NCBI GenBank assembly: GCA_902500705.1
Contig: CABVRR010000032.1
Coordinates: forward strand, 1-32,899
Length of the DNA: 32,899 nt
Source of the DNA: an uncultured Nitrospira sp.
Lineage (GTDB): Bacteria; Nitrospirota; Nitrospiria; Nitrospirales; Nitrospiraceae
Direction: 5' to 3'
In this document: positions 17,101 through 27,700 of the stretch, one piece after another
Numbering within the stretch: the first letter of the stretch is position 1
Layout of the letters: every line of letters begins with the position of its first letter
Notes under the pieces: generated by a model
Told to the model about the DNA's origin: nothing
Seen by the model: the letters and a program-made list of their open reading frames with translations, nothing else
Database searches by the model: none
Translations under genes and position numbers: made by a program

Positions 17101-18132
17101 ATGCATGTCAATCATAACAAGATCGCGCAGGTCCCTGTAGAAGACGTTCTCGGAGCAGCCATCAATCAGATGTCTTACCGGGCGAGTTTTTTGTCTCCTG
17201 AGACGCGATTGCCTATCGTGATCAGCGCTGCAGAGAAGCAGTCATTGCCCGCATACCGAGACGTTATCGGCCAGGTGACCGATACGCATCTGTCTACCGT
17301 CGGAGGACTGTTGTTTAGAGGGTTTCCAATTGAATCGGCGGCCGATTTCGAGACATTCGTCAAGATGATTTCGCCTGACCTGGCCTCCTATGAGTTCGGA
17401 TCGACGCCTCGCTCACAGGTCCACAATCAGATCTATACATCCACGGAATATCCTCCTCATCAACACATCCCGTTGCACAACGAACAGGCTTACACCACCG
17501 AATGGCCGATGACAATCTGGTTTTATTGCGCGCAGGCCTCTCCTGAAGGCGGGTACACGCCCATTGCAGACAGTCGTGAGGTCTATCGACGTATTCCGAC
17601 CCGCATCAGGGAACGGTTCACTGAGAAGGGGGTGATGTATGTCCGTAACTACGGAAACGGACTGGATGTGCCTTGGACCAAAGTATTCAACACCATGGAC
17701 CGTGGAGTCGTAGAGCGATTCTGTCGTACGGCGGGCATTGCGTATGAATGGAAGTCGGACGGAGAACTCAGCACGCGTCAGGTATGCCAGGCCGTTGCCG
17801 TCCACCCCCACACCAACGAAACCGTTTGGTTCAACCAAGCGCATCTGTTCCATGTATCGAATTTAGAGCCGTTCGTCCGCGAGGCGCTGTTATCCGTCGT
17901 CAGTGAGACGGATCTCCCTCGGCAAGCCTGTTACGGAGACGGCACCCCGATCGAGACAGCAGTGTTGGATGAAATCCGAGATGTCTATCGATGCCACGCC
18001 GTCCAGTTTCCATGGCAGAACGGCGACGTCATGATGCTGGATAACATGCTGGTCGCGCATGGTCGCACACCGTTCAAGGGTGCACGCAAGATCTTGGTGG
18101 CCATGGCCGGATCGAGCAAGAGTTCGAGGTGA
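17101..18132 (+). CDS. SyrP-like Fe(II)/2-oxoglutarate hydroxylase (TauD/TfdA family)
   Basis: About 343 residues. GLLFRGFPI marks the start of the TauD-like core. The metal-binding HxE is in PLHNEQAYT (His126, Glu128), the distal His320 is in LVAHGRTPF, and Arg329 in GARKI is the likely 2-oxoglutarate-binding arginine. The PLHNEQAYT and GRTPFKGAR forms resemble SyrP-type hydroxylases, which beta-hydroxylate aspartate held on an NRPS carrier. Beta-hydroxyaspartate is an iron ligand in many lipopeptide siderophores. None of the assigned A-domain pockets in the window looks like Asp, so the target is probably the unassigned first residue or a downstream module. ATG 17101 is chosen because GGAG lies seven bases before it and upstream codons look unlike the family; TTG 16960 would add 47 residues. 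The next gene starts within the stop (GTGA). Confidence 0.85.
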   Translation: MHVNHNKIAQVPVEDVLGAAINQMSYRASFLSPETRLPIVISAAEKQSLPAYRDVIGQVTDTHLSTVGGLLFRGFPIESAADFETFVKMISPDLASYEFGSTPRSQVHNQIYTSTEYPPHQHIPLHNEQAYTTEWPMTIWFYCAQASPEGGYTPIADSREVYRRIPTRIRERFTEKGVMYVRNYGNGLDVPWTKVFNTMDRGVVERFCRTAGIAYEWKSDGELSTRQVCQAVAVHPHTNETVWFNQAHLFHVSNLEPFVREALLSVVSETDLPRQACYGDGTPIETAVLDEIRDVYRCHAVQFPWQNGDVMMLDNMLVAHGRTPFKGARKILVAMAGSSKSSR

Positions 18133-21100
18133 GAGACGTGAATTCAGATGCCGCGATCATCGGCGCAACGGCTCCGGCCACTGCTCTGTCCGATGCAGAT
18201 GTGTTTCCCGCCAGTTTCGCGCAACAGCGATTATGGTTTCTCTCCCAGTTGGAGCCGGACAGCTCCTCGTACAACACGGCGCTGGCGGTTCGGTTGCGGG
18301 GGCCGCTCAATCGTGAAGCCGTAGTGCAGTGTCTCAACGAAATCATCCGACGCCATGAAGTGCTCCGCACGACATTCGACGAGCGAGACGGCGTGCTCGT
18401 TCAAGTCATCGTCGAAGATCGTCCGACGGAGATGCCGGTGATGAACCTCAGTCTCGAGTCGCCGAACGAGCGTGAGGGCCTGGCAGCCATGGCGGCGCGC
18501 GCAGAGGCCGCATACCCGTTCGATCTTCGGACTGGGCCCCTGATGCGGATGCGTCTGATCAAGCTTGGGCCGTGGGAGCACCTGTTGGTGCTCACGTTGC
18601 ATCATATCGTCTGCGATGGATGGTCCTCGCAGATCCTCGCACGGGAATTCGTAGCCTTGTACGAGGCTTTCGATGCGGGCCTGCCGTCACCATTGCATCC
18701 GCTCGCAATTCAATATGCAGATTATGCGGTCTGGCAACAAGGATGGCTGCAAGGATCTGTGCTTGAGGAACGGCTGGCGTATTGGAAGAAAACGTTACAA
18801 GGCAAACTGCCGGTGCTGGATCTGCCGACGGATCGTCCACGCCCGGCCATACAAAGCGACCGAGGAGCTCGGTTCTCGTTTTCAGTATCTCGGGAGTTGA
18901 CTGATCGTTTGCACGCACTGAGTCGCGAACGAGGTACGACCCTGTTCATGACGCTGGTAGCCGCCTTCCAAGTATTGTTGATGCGGTACAGCGGACTCGA
19001 AGATTTTTGTCTCGGCACGCCGGTCGCAAACCGTCCGAAGCGGGATACGGAGTCGTTGATCGGGTTTTTTGCCAACACACTTGTCCTGCGGGCCGACCTC
19101 TCCGGTAATCCATCGTTCACCGAACTGCTGGAGCGCGTGCAAGAGATGGTCTTAGGTGCGCAAGCCCATCAAGATTTACCGTTCGAGCAGCTGGTAGACG
19201 CGCTTCAGCCGGTCCGTGCGCTCAGCCATACGCCGTTGTTCCAGGTGATGTTTGCGCTGCAAACGTCGCTGGCCAAGACGCTTACGCTCACGTCGTTGGA
19301 TGTCAGCGCGATGGAGTTGGACGTGGGAGGCGCCAAGTTCGATCTGTCGCTTGATATGACGGAAGATGAAACCGGATTGGACGGTACATTCGAGTACAAC
19401 CAAGATCTCTTCGATCAAGAAACCGTGGCCAGGATGACGGGCCATCTTCAGCGGCTCCTGGAAGGTATCGTCGACACCCCGCATGCGCCTCTCAGTGAAC
19501 TCCCGATGCTGACGGCGGTGGAACGCCGAACAATGTTGATCGACTGGAACGACACCGCGGCGCTTGATGCCGCAGACGATCAGTTTGCGCGTCTCTTCGA
19601 AGAACAGGCGGCGCGATCACCGGAGGCCATCGCCGTCTCCTGCGGTGCGGAAATTCTCAGCTACCGTGAGTTAAACGACCGAGCCGACCGGATCGCCCAG
19701 GGGCTGCTGGTCGCCGGTGTCGGTTGCGAGACCGTCGTCGCCGTGCTCGGCGAACGAAACATCGACTACGTGGCGATGATCGTCGGCCTCTGGAAGTGCG
19801 GTGGTACGTACCTGCCGCTCGATCTCGGCCACCCGATCTCACGGTGGACATCCATTCTCGAAGCCAGCCGGGCGTTGATTGTGTTGACGACGGAAACGTT
19901 GAAATCCAAGGCACTCGACGCAATTGCCCGACTGCCGACGGCAGTTCGGCCTGTGGTGTTGACGGTCGAAGACTGTCTCTGTGAGAAATTGACCCTCTGC
20001 GGTGTTCGAACTCAGTGGCCACCCGCAAAGCTAGCCTATGTGATCTACACGAGCGGATCGACCGGAGTTCCGAAAGGGGCCATGGTTACGGAGCGCGGCC
20101 TGGTCAATCATCTTCGGAGCAAAATTTCCATGTTACGGCTGGGGCAGACCGACATCATTGCGCAGACCGCCTCCCAAGGATTTGATATTTCGGTCTGGCA
20201 ATTGACGGCCGCGCTCCTCTGCGGCGCCCGCGTTCTGGTGGTCCCTGACGAGATCGCTCGCGATCCGGAGCAACTGCTTCGCTATGCGGATATGCAGAAC
20301 GTGACGGTGCTCGAAACCGTACCGGCGTTGCTGCAAGGGATGCTCGGCAGTGTGGCAGTCGCCGTGCCTGATGCGCCGAGATTACGTCGATTACGATGGG
20401 TATTGCCGACCGGGGAAGCGCTACCGCCCAGTCTGGTCCGCCGGTGGTTCGAGCGATACCGGCAGGTGCCCTTGGTCAATGCCTACGGCCCAGCCGAATG
20501 TGCCGACGATGTCGCGATGGCGACGATCACGGATTCACCAGATGTCATCCATCCCCATTCTCCGATCGGCAGACCCATCGCCAATCTTCGTCTGTATGTA
20601 GTGGATGGCTGGTTGGAACCGGTGCCCATCGGTACCACGGGTGAACTGTGTGTCGCCGGAGCAGGTGTCGGTCGTGGGTATCTCTATGATCCGGCCAGAA
20701 CTGCCGAGGCCTTCGTGCCCGATCCTTTTTCACCGGAACCAGGCTCGCGTCTGTACCGCACCGGCGATCGTGTCCGATATCGTTCGGACGGGACGATCGA
20801 GTTTCTTGGGCGCCTCGACCATCAAGTCAAAATACGAGGCGTGCGGATCGAGTTGGGTGAGATCGAATCACGGCTACAGGCTCATCTCGACGTCCGCGAA
20901 GCGGTGGTCGTCGTACGCCAAGACAATCCGGGGCAGAAACGATTAGTGGCCTACGTCGTGCCTCACGACGGCGTGCTCTGGGCTCCGGACGTCCTGATCC
21001 GACTGCTGCGCGAGCAATTACCGGAGCCGATGGTTCCCTCTGTGATCGTCAGACTTCAATCTCTTCCGCGCAGCGCCAACGGCAAGATCGACCGGCAATC

Positions 21101-24100
21101 CTTGCCTCAACCGGACCAGGTCGGCGCAAAAGAATGGACGGCGCCCCGCACACCGACGGAAGTGCAGTTGGCTGCGGTCTGGGCCGAAGTACTGGGTGTG
21201 GAGCGCGTCGGGATCTACGACAATTTTTTCGAGTTGGGCGGAGATTCGATCCTGAGTCTACAGGTCATCTCTCGAGTGAAAGCCCGGGGCCTCGTACTCA
21301 CGCCACGGCATGTGTTCCAGCATCAGACGATCGCGGAATTGGCTGAAGTCGTCGGTGACGAGTCGCGACTGGTCGAATCGCCGCCTGAGCGTGAAGCGTC
21401 GATTCCATCGATTGATCCTGCAGTGCTTGAGTCGGTGCGGCGTGTCTATCCCAACGCCGCCGATGTTTATCCGCTTACGCCGTTACAGCAAGGCCTCTTG
21501 TTTCACAGTCTCTACGAACCGCACTCCGGCATCTATATCGAGCAACTGAGCTGTCTCCTGCGCGGCCGCCTGGACCATGCCGCATTTCTTGAGGCTTGGC
21601 GGATGGTGATCGCACGGTCCACTCCGTTTCGCACCGCGTTCGTCTGGCAGGAACTCGATGTGCCCATGCAGGTCGTATTGCCGGGCGAGCGATCGCCAAT
21701 CATCGAACTTGATTGGCGGGACGTGCCTGAGAGTCAACAGCGCGAACGTCTACAAGCGTTTCTTCACGACGATCGGCTAACGGATTTCGACCTGATGAAG
21801 CCGCCTCTGATGCGTCTTGCGTTGATTCGTGTGGCGGATGACGCGCGCTACCTGATTTGGACGCATCATCACATCGTGCTTGATGGCTGGTGTCTCCCCA
21901 TTATTCTGAACGATCTGTTTGCCTGCTACGCCTTTTCCAAAGATGGTTCGGAGCCGGGCGAGTCGCAGTCGCAGTCTTATCGAGGCTACGTCGAGTGGAT
22001 GCTTTCCCAAGATCAGACTGCGGCGGAACAGTACTGGCGTACAACCCTCGCGGGCATCACGTCGACCACGCCTCTTCCGATGGATCGCTCATCAGACGAC
22101 GCCTCGTCTGACTCCGGCTACGGTCTGCATCGATTGATGCTGTCGTCGACCAAAACCGCGGCCCTTCAGGCCTACGCCTCACGGGGGCGCATCACGGTCA
22201 ATACGCTGGTACAGGGTGCATGGGCCTTGTTGCTGAGTCGTTATAGCGGAGAAACAGAGGTTCTATTCGGCACGACGGTATCGGGTCGGTCTGCGGATAT
22301 TCCGGGCATCGAGACGATGCTTGGATTGTTCATCAACACGCTGCCGCTTCGGGTCGCCGTGCCTCCGGACGCGACGCCGCAGACATGGCTGCGAGACTTG
22401 CTGCAGCAGAACGCCGAGCTGCGCCAATATGAGCATATCTCGCTCGCACAGATTCAGACGTGGAGCCAGATGCCACGCGGCAGTCGGCTCTTCGAGAGCC
22501 TCTTGGTCTTCGACAACCATCCCCTCGATCAGAACCTGAACGACGGTGGTGCCGGGTTGACCGCACATCATGTCCATCTGGAAGGTCAGACCAATTATCC
22601 GTTGACGGTCAATGTCGTACCGGGAGAGTCGCTCTGCTTTCTCTTGTCCTATCAGAGAAAGCGGTTTTCGCCTGAGGGTGTACAGCGCATCGCGAAGCAT
22701 CTGGACACGGTGTTGGGCCTATTGGTCGCACAGCCTGAAATGCACTTGGTGTCGATCGGATTGCTGGAGGCGGAGGAGCGGCGGCAGGTCGTGGAGAAAT
22801 GGAACGCCACACGACGAGAGTATCCGACGGGTGAGACGGTGCCGGAATTGATCTATCAGAACGTACAGCGCACGCCGGAGGCAATGGCGGTATGGTTGGA
22901 CGAGCAGGGGTTGAGCTACGGAGAGTTGTGGCGTCGGAGCACGGCACTGGCAGCCGAGTTACGGCGGCAGGGAGTCGGGCCCGATGTGCTGGTCGGAATC
23001 TGCGCCGAGCGGTCGTTGGAATTGCTCGTTGGTCTTCTGGCGATTTGGCAGGCGGGGGGTGCGTACGTACCGATTGACCCGAGCTATCCGACCGACCGGA
23101 TCGCCTATCTACTGGCCGATGCCGCTCCACCGGTGCTGCTGACGCAGGCTGCGTTGCGTGGGCAGCTGCCGCCGTTTGCCGGCCTCTGCTTGGATCTGTC
23201 CGTCGCTGTGCCGGAGTCTGAATCCGTCCTCTGTCCGCCCACGCCGGTGAAACTCGATCATCTGGCCTACACGATCTATACATCCGGTTCTACCGGGCAA
23301 CCCAAAGGAGCGGGCAACACTCATGGCGGCCTGCTGAATCGGTTGCAGTGGATGCAGGAGTATTTCGGACTTACGTCGTCTGACCGCGTATTGCAGAAGA
23401 CGCCGTTCGGGTTCGACGTTTCGGTGTGGGAATTGTTCTGGCCGCTCATGACCGGGGCAGAGTTGGTATTGGCGCGGCCCAACGAGCATAAGGACGGGCT
23501 GCGACTGAAAGAACGAATCATCAGCCAGGGAATTACGACGCTGCACTTCGTGCCGCCGATGCTGCAGGCGTTTCTAGAGACTCCGGGGATCGAAGCCTGT
23601 GCGAGGACTTTGCGCCGAGTGATCTGCAGCGGCGAAGCGCTGAGTGACGCGGTCCAGCGACAGTGTTGGGCGCGATTGCCGGGCGTCGAGCTTCACAATC
23701 TCTATGGACCCACGGAAGCGGCGATTGATGTCACGGTGTGGTCCTGTAATCCGACGACTCCGGCTGATCCGATCCCGATCGGTCGCCCGATCGCCAACAC
23801 GCAAATCTATCTGCTCGATGGTCGAGGCGAGCCGGTACCGGTGGGAGTGACGGGGGAGCTGTACATCGGCGGGGTAAACGTGGCACGCGGCTATCATCGG
23901 CGGCCAGCATTGACGGCGGAGCGGTTCATGCCCGACATGTTCAGTGTCGAGTCGGGGCGGCGACTGTATCGAACGGGGGATCTAGCCCGCTACCGAGAGG
24001 ACGGCGCGATCGAATATCTCGGGCGGCTCGATCATCAGGTGAAGATTCGTGGGGTGCGGATCGAATTAGGTGAGATCGAAAGCTGCCTGCATCAACACCC

Positions 24101-24692
24101 GGCTGTACAAGACGCGGTAGTGGTGGCGCAAGAGACGACGGCAGGGAACAAACGGTTGATCGGTTACGTGGTGCCTCGAGCGGGACAAGACGTAGAGACT
24201 GAGGCGATCCGGCAATGGATGGGAACGCAGTTGCCGGAGGCATACGTGCCGAGCCTTGTGTTGTCCTTGGCAGCGCTCCCGCTGACTCCGAACGGCAAAG
24301 TGGATCGCAACATGCTGCCTATGCCCGATATGCAGGCACGCTTGGCGCACGCTTATGAAGCGCCGGTTACGGAGACCGAGCGCATTCTAGCCGCCATTTG
24401 GACGGAAGTGCTTGCTCAGCCTCGCGTGGGCCGCCTCGACAACTTCTTCGAACTCGGCGGCGATTCGATCAATACATTACAGATATTAGCCCGCGCCCAT
24501 CAGCGTGGGGTGAAGCTGACTCCCAAACAGTTGTTCGAGCATCCGACCGTGGCGGGCGCGGCGGCGGTAGCGGTGCCGACCGAAGAGACTGCCGAAGAAG
24601 AAATGCAGGCGGAAGGAGCGGAGACCATGGGACTCGTGGGCATCGAACTATCCGACGAAGACATGGGTAATTTGTTGCAAGAATTGAAATAG
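18129..24692 (+). CDS. Two-module NRPS: C-A(Dab)-PCP-C-A(Ser)-PCP
   Basis: A 2,187-residue synthetase. Order: condensation domain with HHIVCDG (158-164) and an LCL-like opening (FAQQRLWFLSQL); adenylation domain with YTSGSTG from 640; carrier GGDSI, Ser1040; second condensation domain opening YPLTPLQQGLLFH, with HHIVLDG at 1247-1253; adenylation domain with YTSGSTG from 1717; carrier GGDSI, Ser2113. The first C domain should accept the reduced polyketide-peptide chain from the PKS and join it to Dab, then Ser. No epimerase or release domain is present. The last 35 residues are acidic and end in a predicted helix, as expected for a docking tail to the next NRPS. GTG 18129 overlaps the hydroxylase stop; GTG 18138, with GAGG eight bases before it, is an equally plausible start. 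The stop is eight bases from the next gene. Confidence 0.94.
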   Translation: MRDVNSDAAIIGATAPATALSDADVFPASFAQQRLWFLSQLEPDSSSYNTALAVRLRGPLNREAVVQCLNEIIRRHEVLRTTFDERDGVLVQVIVEDRPTEMPVMNLSLESPNEREGLAAMAARAEAAYPFDLRTGPLMRMRLIKLGPWEHLLVLTLHHIVCDGWSSQILAREFVALYEAFDAGLPSPLHPLAIQYADYAVWQQGWLQGSVLEERLAYWKKTLQGKLPVLDLPTDRPRPAIQSDRGARFSFSVSRELTDRLHALSRERGTTLFMTLVAAFQVLLMRYSGLEDFCLGTPVANRPKRDTESLIGFFANTLVLRADLSGNPSFTELLERVQEMVLGAQAHQDLPFEQLVDALQPVRALSHTPLFQVMFALQTSLAKTLTLTSLDVSAMELDVGGAKFDLSLDMTEDETGLDGTFEYNQDLFDQETVARMTGHLQRLLEGIVDTPHAPLSELPMLTAVERRTMLIDWNDTAALDAADDQFARLFEEQAARSPEAIAVSCGAEILSYRELNDRADRIAQGLLVAGVGCETVVAVLGERNIDYVAMIVGLWKCGGTYLPLDLGHPISRWTSILEASRALIVLTTETLKSKALDAIARLPTAVRPVVLTVEDCLCEKLTLCGVRTQWPPAKLAYVIYTSGSTGVPKGAMVTERGLVNHLRSKISMLRLGQTDIIAQTASQGFDISVWQLTAALLCGARVLVVPDEIARDPEQLLRYADMQNVTVLETVPALLQGMLGSVAVAVPDAPRLRRLRWVLPTGEALPPSLVRRWFERYRQVPLVNAYGPAECADDVAMATITDSPDVIHPHSPIGRPIANLRLYVVDGWLEPVPIGTTGELCVAGAGVGRGYLYDPARTAEAFVPDPFSPEPGSRLYRTGDRVRYRSDGTIEFLGRLDHQVKIRGVRIELGEIESRLQAHLDVREAVVVVRQDNPGQKRLVAYVVPHDGVLWAPDVLIRLLREQLPEPMVPSVIVRLQSLPRSANGKIDRQSLPQPDQVGAKEWTAPRTPTEVQLAAVWAEVLGVERVGIYDNFFELGGDSILSLQVISRVKARGLVLTPRHVFQHQTIAELAEVVGDESRLVESPPEREASIPSIDPAVLESVRRVYPNAADVYPLTPLQQGLLFHSLYEPHSGIYIEQLSCLLRGRLDHAAFLEAWRMVIARSTPFRTAFVWQELDVPMQVVLPGERSPIIELDWRDVPESQQRERLQAFLHDDRLTDFDLMKPPLMRLALIRVADDARYLIWTHHHIVLDGWCLPIILNDLFACYAFSKDGSEPGESQSQSYRGYVEWMLSQDQTAAEQYWRTTLAGITSTTPLPMDRSSDDASSDSGYGLHRLMLSSTKTAALQAYASRGRITVNTLVQGAWALLLSRYSGETEVLFGTTVSGRSADIPGIETMLGLFINTLPLRVAVPPDATPQTWLRDLLQQNAELRQYEHISLAQIQTWSQMPRGSRLFESLLVFDNHPLDQNLNDGGAGLTAHHVHLEGQTNYPLTVNVVPGESLCFLLSYQRKRFSPEGVQRIAKHLDTVLGLLVAQPEMHLVSIGLLEAEERRQVVEKWNATRREYPTGETVPELIYQNVQRTPEAMAVWLDEQGLSYGELWRRSTALAAELRRQGVGPDVLVGICAERSLELLVGLLAIWQAGGAYVPIDPSYPTDRIAYLLADAAPPVLLTQAALRGQLPPFAGLCLDLSVAVPESESVLCPPTPVKLDHLAYTIYTSGSTGQPKGAGNTHGGLLNRLQWMQEYFGLTSSDRVLQKTPFGFDVSVWELFWPLMTGAELVLARPNEHKDGLRLKERIISQGITTLHFVPPMLQAFLETPGIEACARTLRRVICSGEALSDAVQRQCWARLPGVELHNLYGPTEAAIDVTVWSCNPTTPADPIPIGRPIANTQIYLLDGRGEPVPVGVTGELYIGGVNVARGYHRRPALTAERFMPDMFSVESGRRLYRTGDLARYREDGAIEYLGRLDHQVKIRGVRIELGEIESCLHQHPAVQDAVVVAQETTAGNKRLIGYVVPRAGQDVETEAIRQWMGTQLPEAYVPSLVLSLAALPLTPNGKVDRNMLPMPDMQARLAHAYEAPVTETERILAAIWTEVLAQPRVGRLDNFFELGGDSINTLQILARAHQRGVKLTPKQLFEHPTVAGAAAVAVPTEETAEEEMQAEGAETMGLVGIELSDEDMGNLLQELK
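19550..21105 (+). other. Adenylation domain, predicted diaminobutyrate
   Basis: Pocket residues by eye are D-I-W-E-L-T-A-D-D, plus the invariant lysine, taken from FDISVWQ, VLETVP, WVLPTGE and NAYGPAECADD. This pattern is known to me from Dab-activating modules of Pseudomonas lipopeptides and pyoverdines. The Dab aminotransferase in the operon supports it independently. The assignment was made without a structural alignment. Confidence 0.72.
22800..24320 (+). other. Adenylation domain, predicted serine
   Basis: Pocket residues by eye are D-V-W-H-I-S-L-I-D plus lysine, read from FDVSVWE, TLHFVPPML, VICSGE and NLYGPTEAAID. This is the well-known serine code (DVWHxSLIDK). The domain belongs to a different A-domain lineage from the three Dab-type domains around it: it has GPTEAAID where they have GPAECxDD. 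Confidence 0.82.
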
Positions 24693-24700
24693 GAGACAGT

Positions 24701-27700
24701 GTGGCCAAGCCTGCATTACCGGACCATATCGACTCAATTTATCCTCTCTCGCCGATGCAGGAGGGGATGCTGTTTCACACGCTCATGAATCCCGGTACCG
24801 GAATTTATCTGATGCAAAACCGCTATCTGCTCGAAGGCGACCTGAATTATGAAGCGTTCGTGCGCGCGTGGGATGTGGTGATTGATCGACATCCGGTGCT
24901 CCGAACCTCGTTCGTGTGGAAGAGCCAGAAGCGGCCGTTGCAAGCGGTACATAAACGGGTGGACGTGCCGATCCTATCGCTCGATTGGAGAGGGCAGACG
25001 CGTCTCGAGCAGATCGCGCGACTGGACGACAAGTTGGAGGCCGAACTCCGTGAAGGATTCGATTTCACCAAGGCGCCGCTCATGCGGCTCTGGTTGATCC
25101 GTCTGGCCGACGACCGCTACCAGTTCGTGCATAGTTTCCATCATATTTTGCTGGATGAGTGGTGCATCTCGCTGCTCTTGATGGATTTCCTCGCTCACTA
25201 CGGAGCGTTGGTCCGAGGTGAGCGGCTGACTCGCGAGAAGCCACGTCCTTACCGGGACTATATCGCGTGGTTGCAGAAACAGGACATCACCGCAGCAGAA
25301 TCTTTCTGGCGTGGGTATCTTCAAAATTTTCCCATGCCGACACCGCTATCCTATGATCGGCTGCCCGAAGGTCTCGCCGACCAGAACGAGGACGCGGCGG
25401 ATCATTGCTTGCACCTGAGCGCCGAAACGTCGGCGACGTTGGCGGACTTGGCCCAGCGTCATCGCCTGACGGTGAACACATTCTTCCAGGGGGCCTGGGC
25501 GTTGTTGCTCAGCTATTACAGCAGCGAACGCGAGGTTCTGTTCGGCGTGACGGTGGCCGGACGCCCCACCGAATTGCCTGGTGTCGAATCGATTCTTGGT
25601 CTGTTCATCAATACGCTGCCGCTTCGAGTCTCCTTACAACCGGATCGTTCTCTGATGGACTGGCTGAAGGACTTACTGGCGGAGAACGTGCGTCTGCGGC
25701 AGTACGACTATGCGCCGCTCGTCCAGATGCAGCGATGGAGTGAGATCCCGCGTGGGGAGGCATTGTTCCACAGCCTGTTTGTGTTTGAAAACGCGCCGGT
25801 GGATCCGGAGCTCTGCGAAGGGCGGATCATATTCAAAGCGGAAGAGGAACAGTATAGGGTCCATACGAATTATCCACTGACCGTGATGGGATGGCCGGGC
25901 CGTGAATTGGGCCTCAAGATTTCTTACGACAAGCGGCTGTTCGATGCGGACACCACCGGTCGCATGATCCGCCATCTCAAGACACTGCTCGAAGCGATGG
26001 CCGAGCGGCCCAATGCGCGGCTTGCCGACGTATCACCGCTCAAACGAGAGGAACGCCAACAACTCCTGACCGAGTGGAATCCGGACTCAAGGGCTAGCGG
26101 AAAAGACGAGGTCGGAAGTCTGCCGCAGTTGTTTGAGCAGCAAGCCGAGCGCAGCCCCGACGCCGTGGCTGTCGAGTGCCTCGGGCAGACGGCGACGTAT
26201 TGTGAATTGAATCGGCGAGCCAATCGCGTCGCACATGCACTGACTGAAGCGTCCGTGGGACCCGACACCGTCGTAGCTCTTTTGGACGATCGAGGCATCG
26301 ATCTCCTGACCATGATGATCGGAGTATTCAAGGCAGGCGGAGCCTATCTGCCGCTTGATCCTCACCACCCCGTGTCGCGTCTGACGCAGATCCTGAAGCT
26401 GAGTCGTTCCTCGGTTGTACTTACATCACAGGGCTATCTCACGCGGCTGCAGGAAGCGGTCGCACAGATCGATGCAGACTCACGTCCGCGGATCATGCTG
26501 ATCGAACGGATTCTCGATGAAGCCGACCGCGAAGATAATCCGGTCGATCGAGGACAATCCGAACATCTGGCCTATGTCATCTACACCTCAGGCTCCACCG
26601 GAGTGCCGAAGGGAGCGATGCTCACAAGGCGCGGCATGCTCAATAATATTCGGAGCAAGGTGTCGGGGTTAGCGCTGACGCCGTCTGATGTCATTGCGCA
26701 GACTGCTTCCCAATGTTTCGACATCTCTGTCTGGCAATTTCTGACTGCACTGATATGCGGAGCGAGGACGAGCATCGTTCCAGACGATATTTCCCGTGAT
26801 CCGTTTCGCCTGCTCATGCATCTTGACGGCACCGGCATCACGATCCTTGAAACGGTGCCCGCACTGCTTCAGGGACTGTCGGATGCGGCGTCGGAAGTGG
26901 GACCTGATGTGGGACCTCGACTTCCGAAACTCCGGTGGGTCCTGCCGACCGGAGAAGCCCTGCCGCCGTCGGTGTGCCGTCAATGGCTGGCTCGCTATCC
27001 GGCAATCCCGTTGTTGAATGCGTATGGACCAGCGGAGTGTGCCGACGATGTGGCTGTCCATCCTATACTCGAATCTCCATCTGCCGACACGACGCACATG
27101 CCGATCGGTCATCCGATCAAAGGCACCCGCCTGCACATTCTCAATGCCTGGTTGGAGCCGGTGCCGCCTGGTGTTCCCGGGGAGTTGTACGTGGCGGGGG
27201 TCGGAGTCGGCCGCGGGTATTTGCAAGACCCGGCTCGGACGGCCGAAGTCTTTGTGCCGGATCGGTTCGGGTCCGACCTGGGCGCCCGGATGTATCGGAC
27301 CGGCGACCTGGCCCGCTATCGTCGGGACGGCGCCATCGAATTCGTCGGGCGCATCGATCAGCAGATCAAGCTACGCGGGTTTCGAGTCGAATTGGGCGAG
27401 ATCGAAACGCATCTGTTGTCGAGTCCGCTCGTGCGCGAAGCGGCCGTGCTGCTGCATACCGACGCACGGGGTGAGAAACGATTGGCAGCCTATGTCGTCG
27501 GCCATGAGGGGAAAGACCTGAGTGTACCGGCATTGCGCGATCTCCTACTGTCACAGCTCCCCGAGTATATGGTCCCGACGGCGTTCGTGCCATTACCGGT
27601 ATTGCCGCGCACACCGAACGGCAAGATCGATCGCCTCGCGCTGGCGGCGCTGGATCTGGGCGATCAGTTTGTCCGTCCTTATACGGTGCCGCGCACCGCG

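Noticed and set aside
21420..22700. Dual condensation/epimerisation domain in the first large NRPS
   Set aside because: The motif is HHIVLDG with an extra histidine before it, but no second HHxxxxGD motif is present near the domain's N-terminus.
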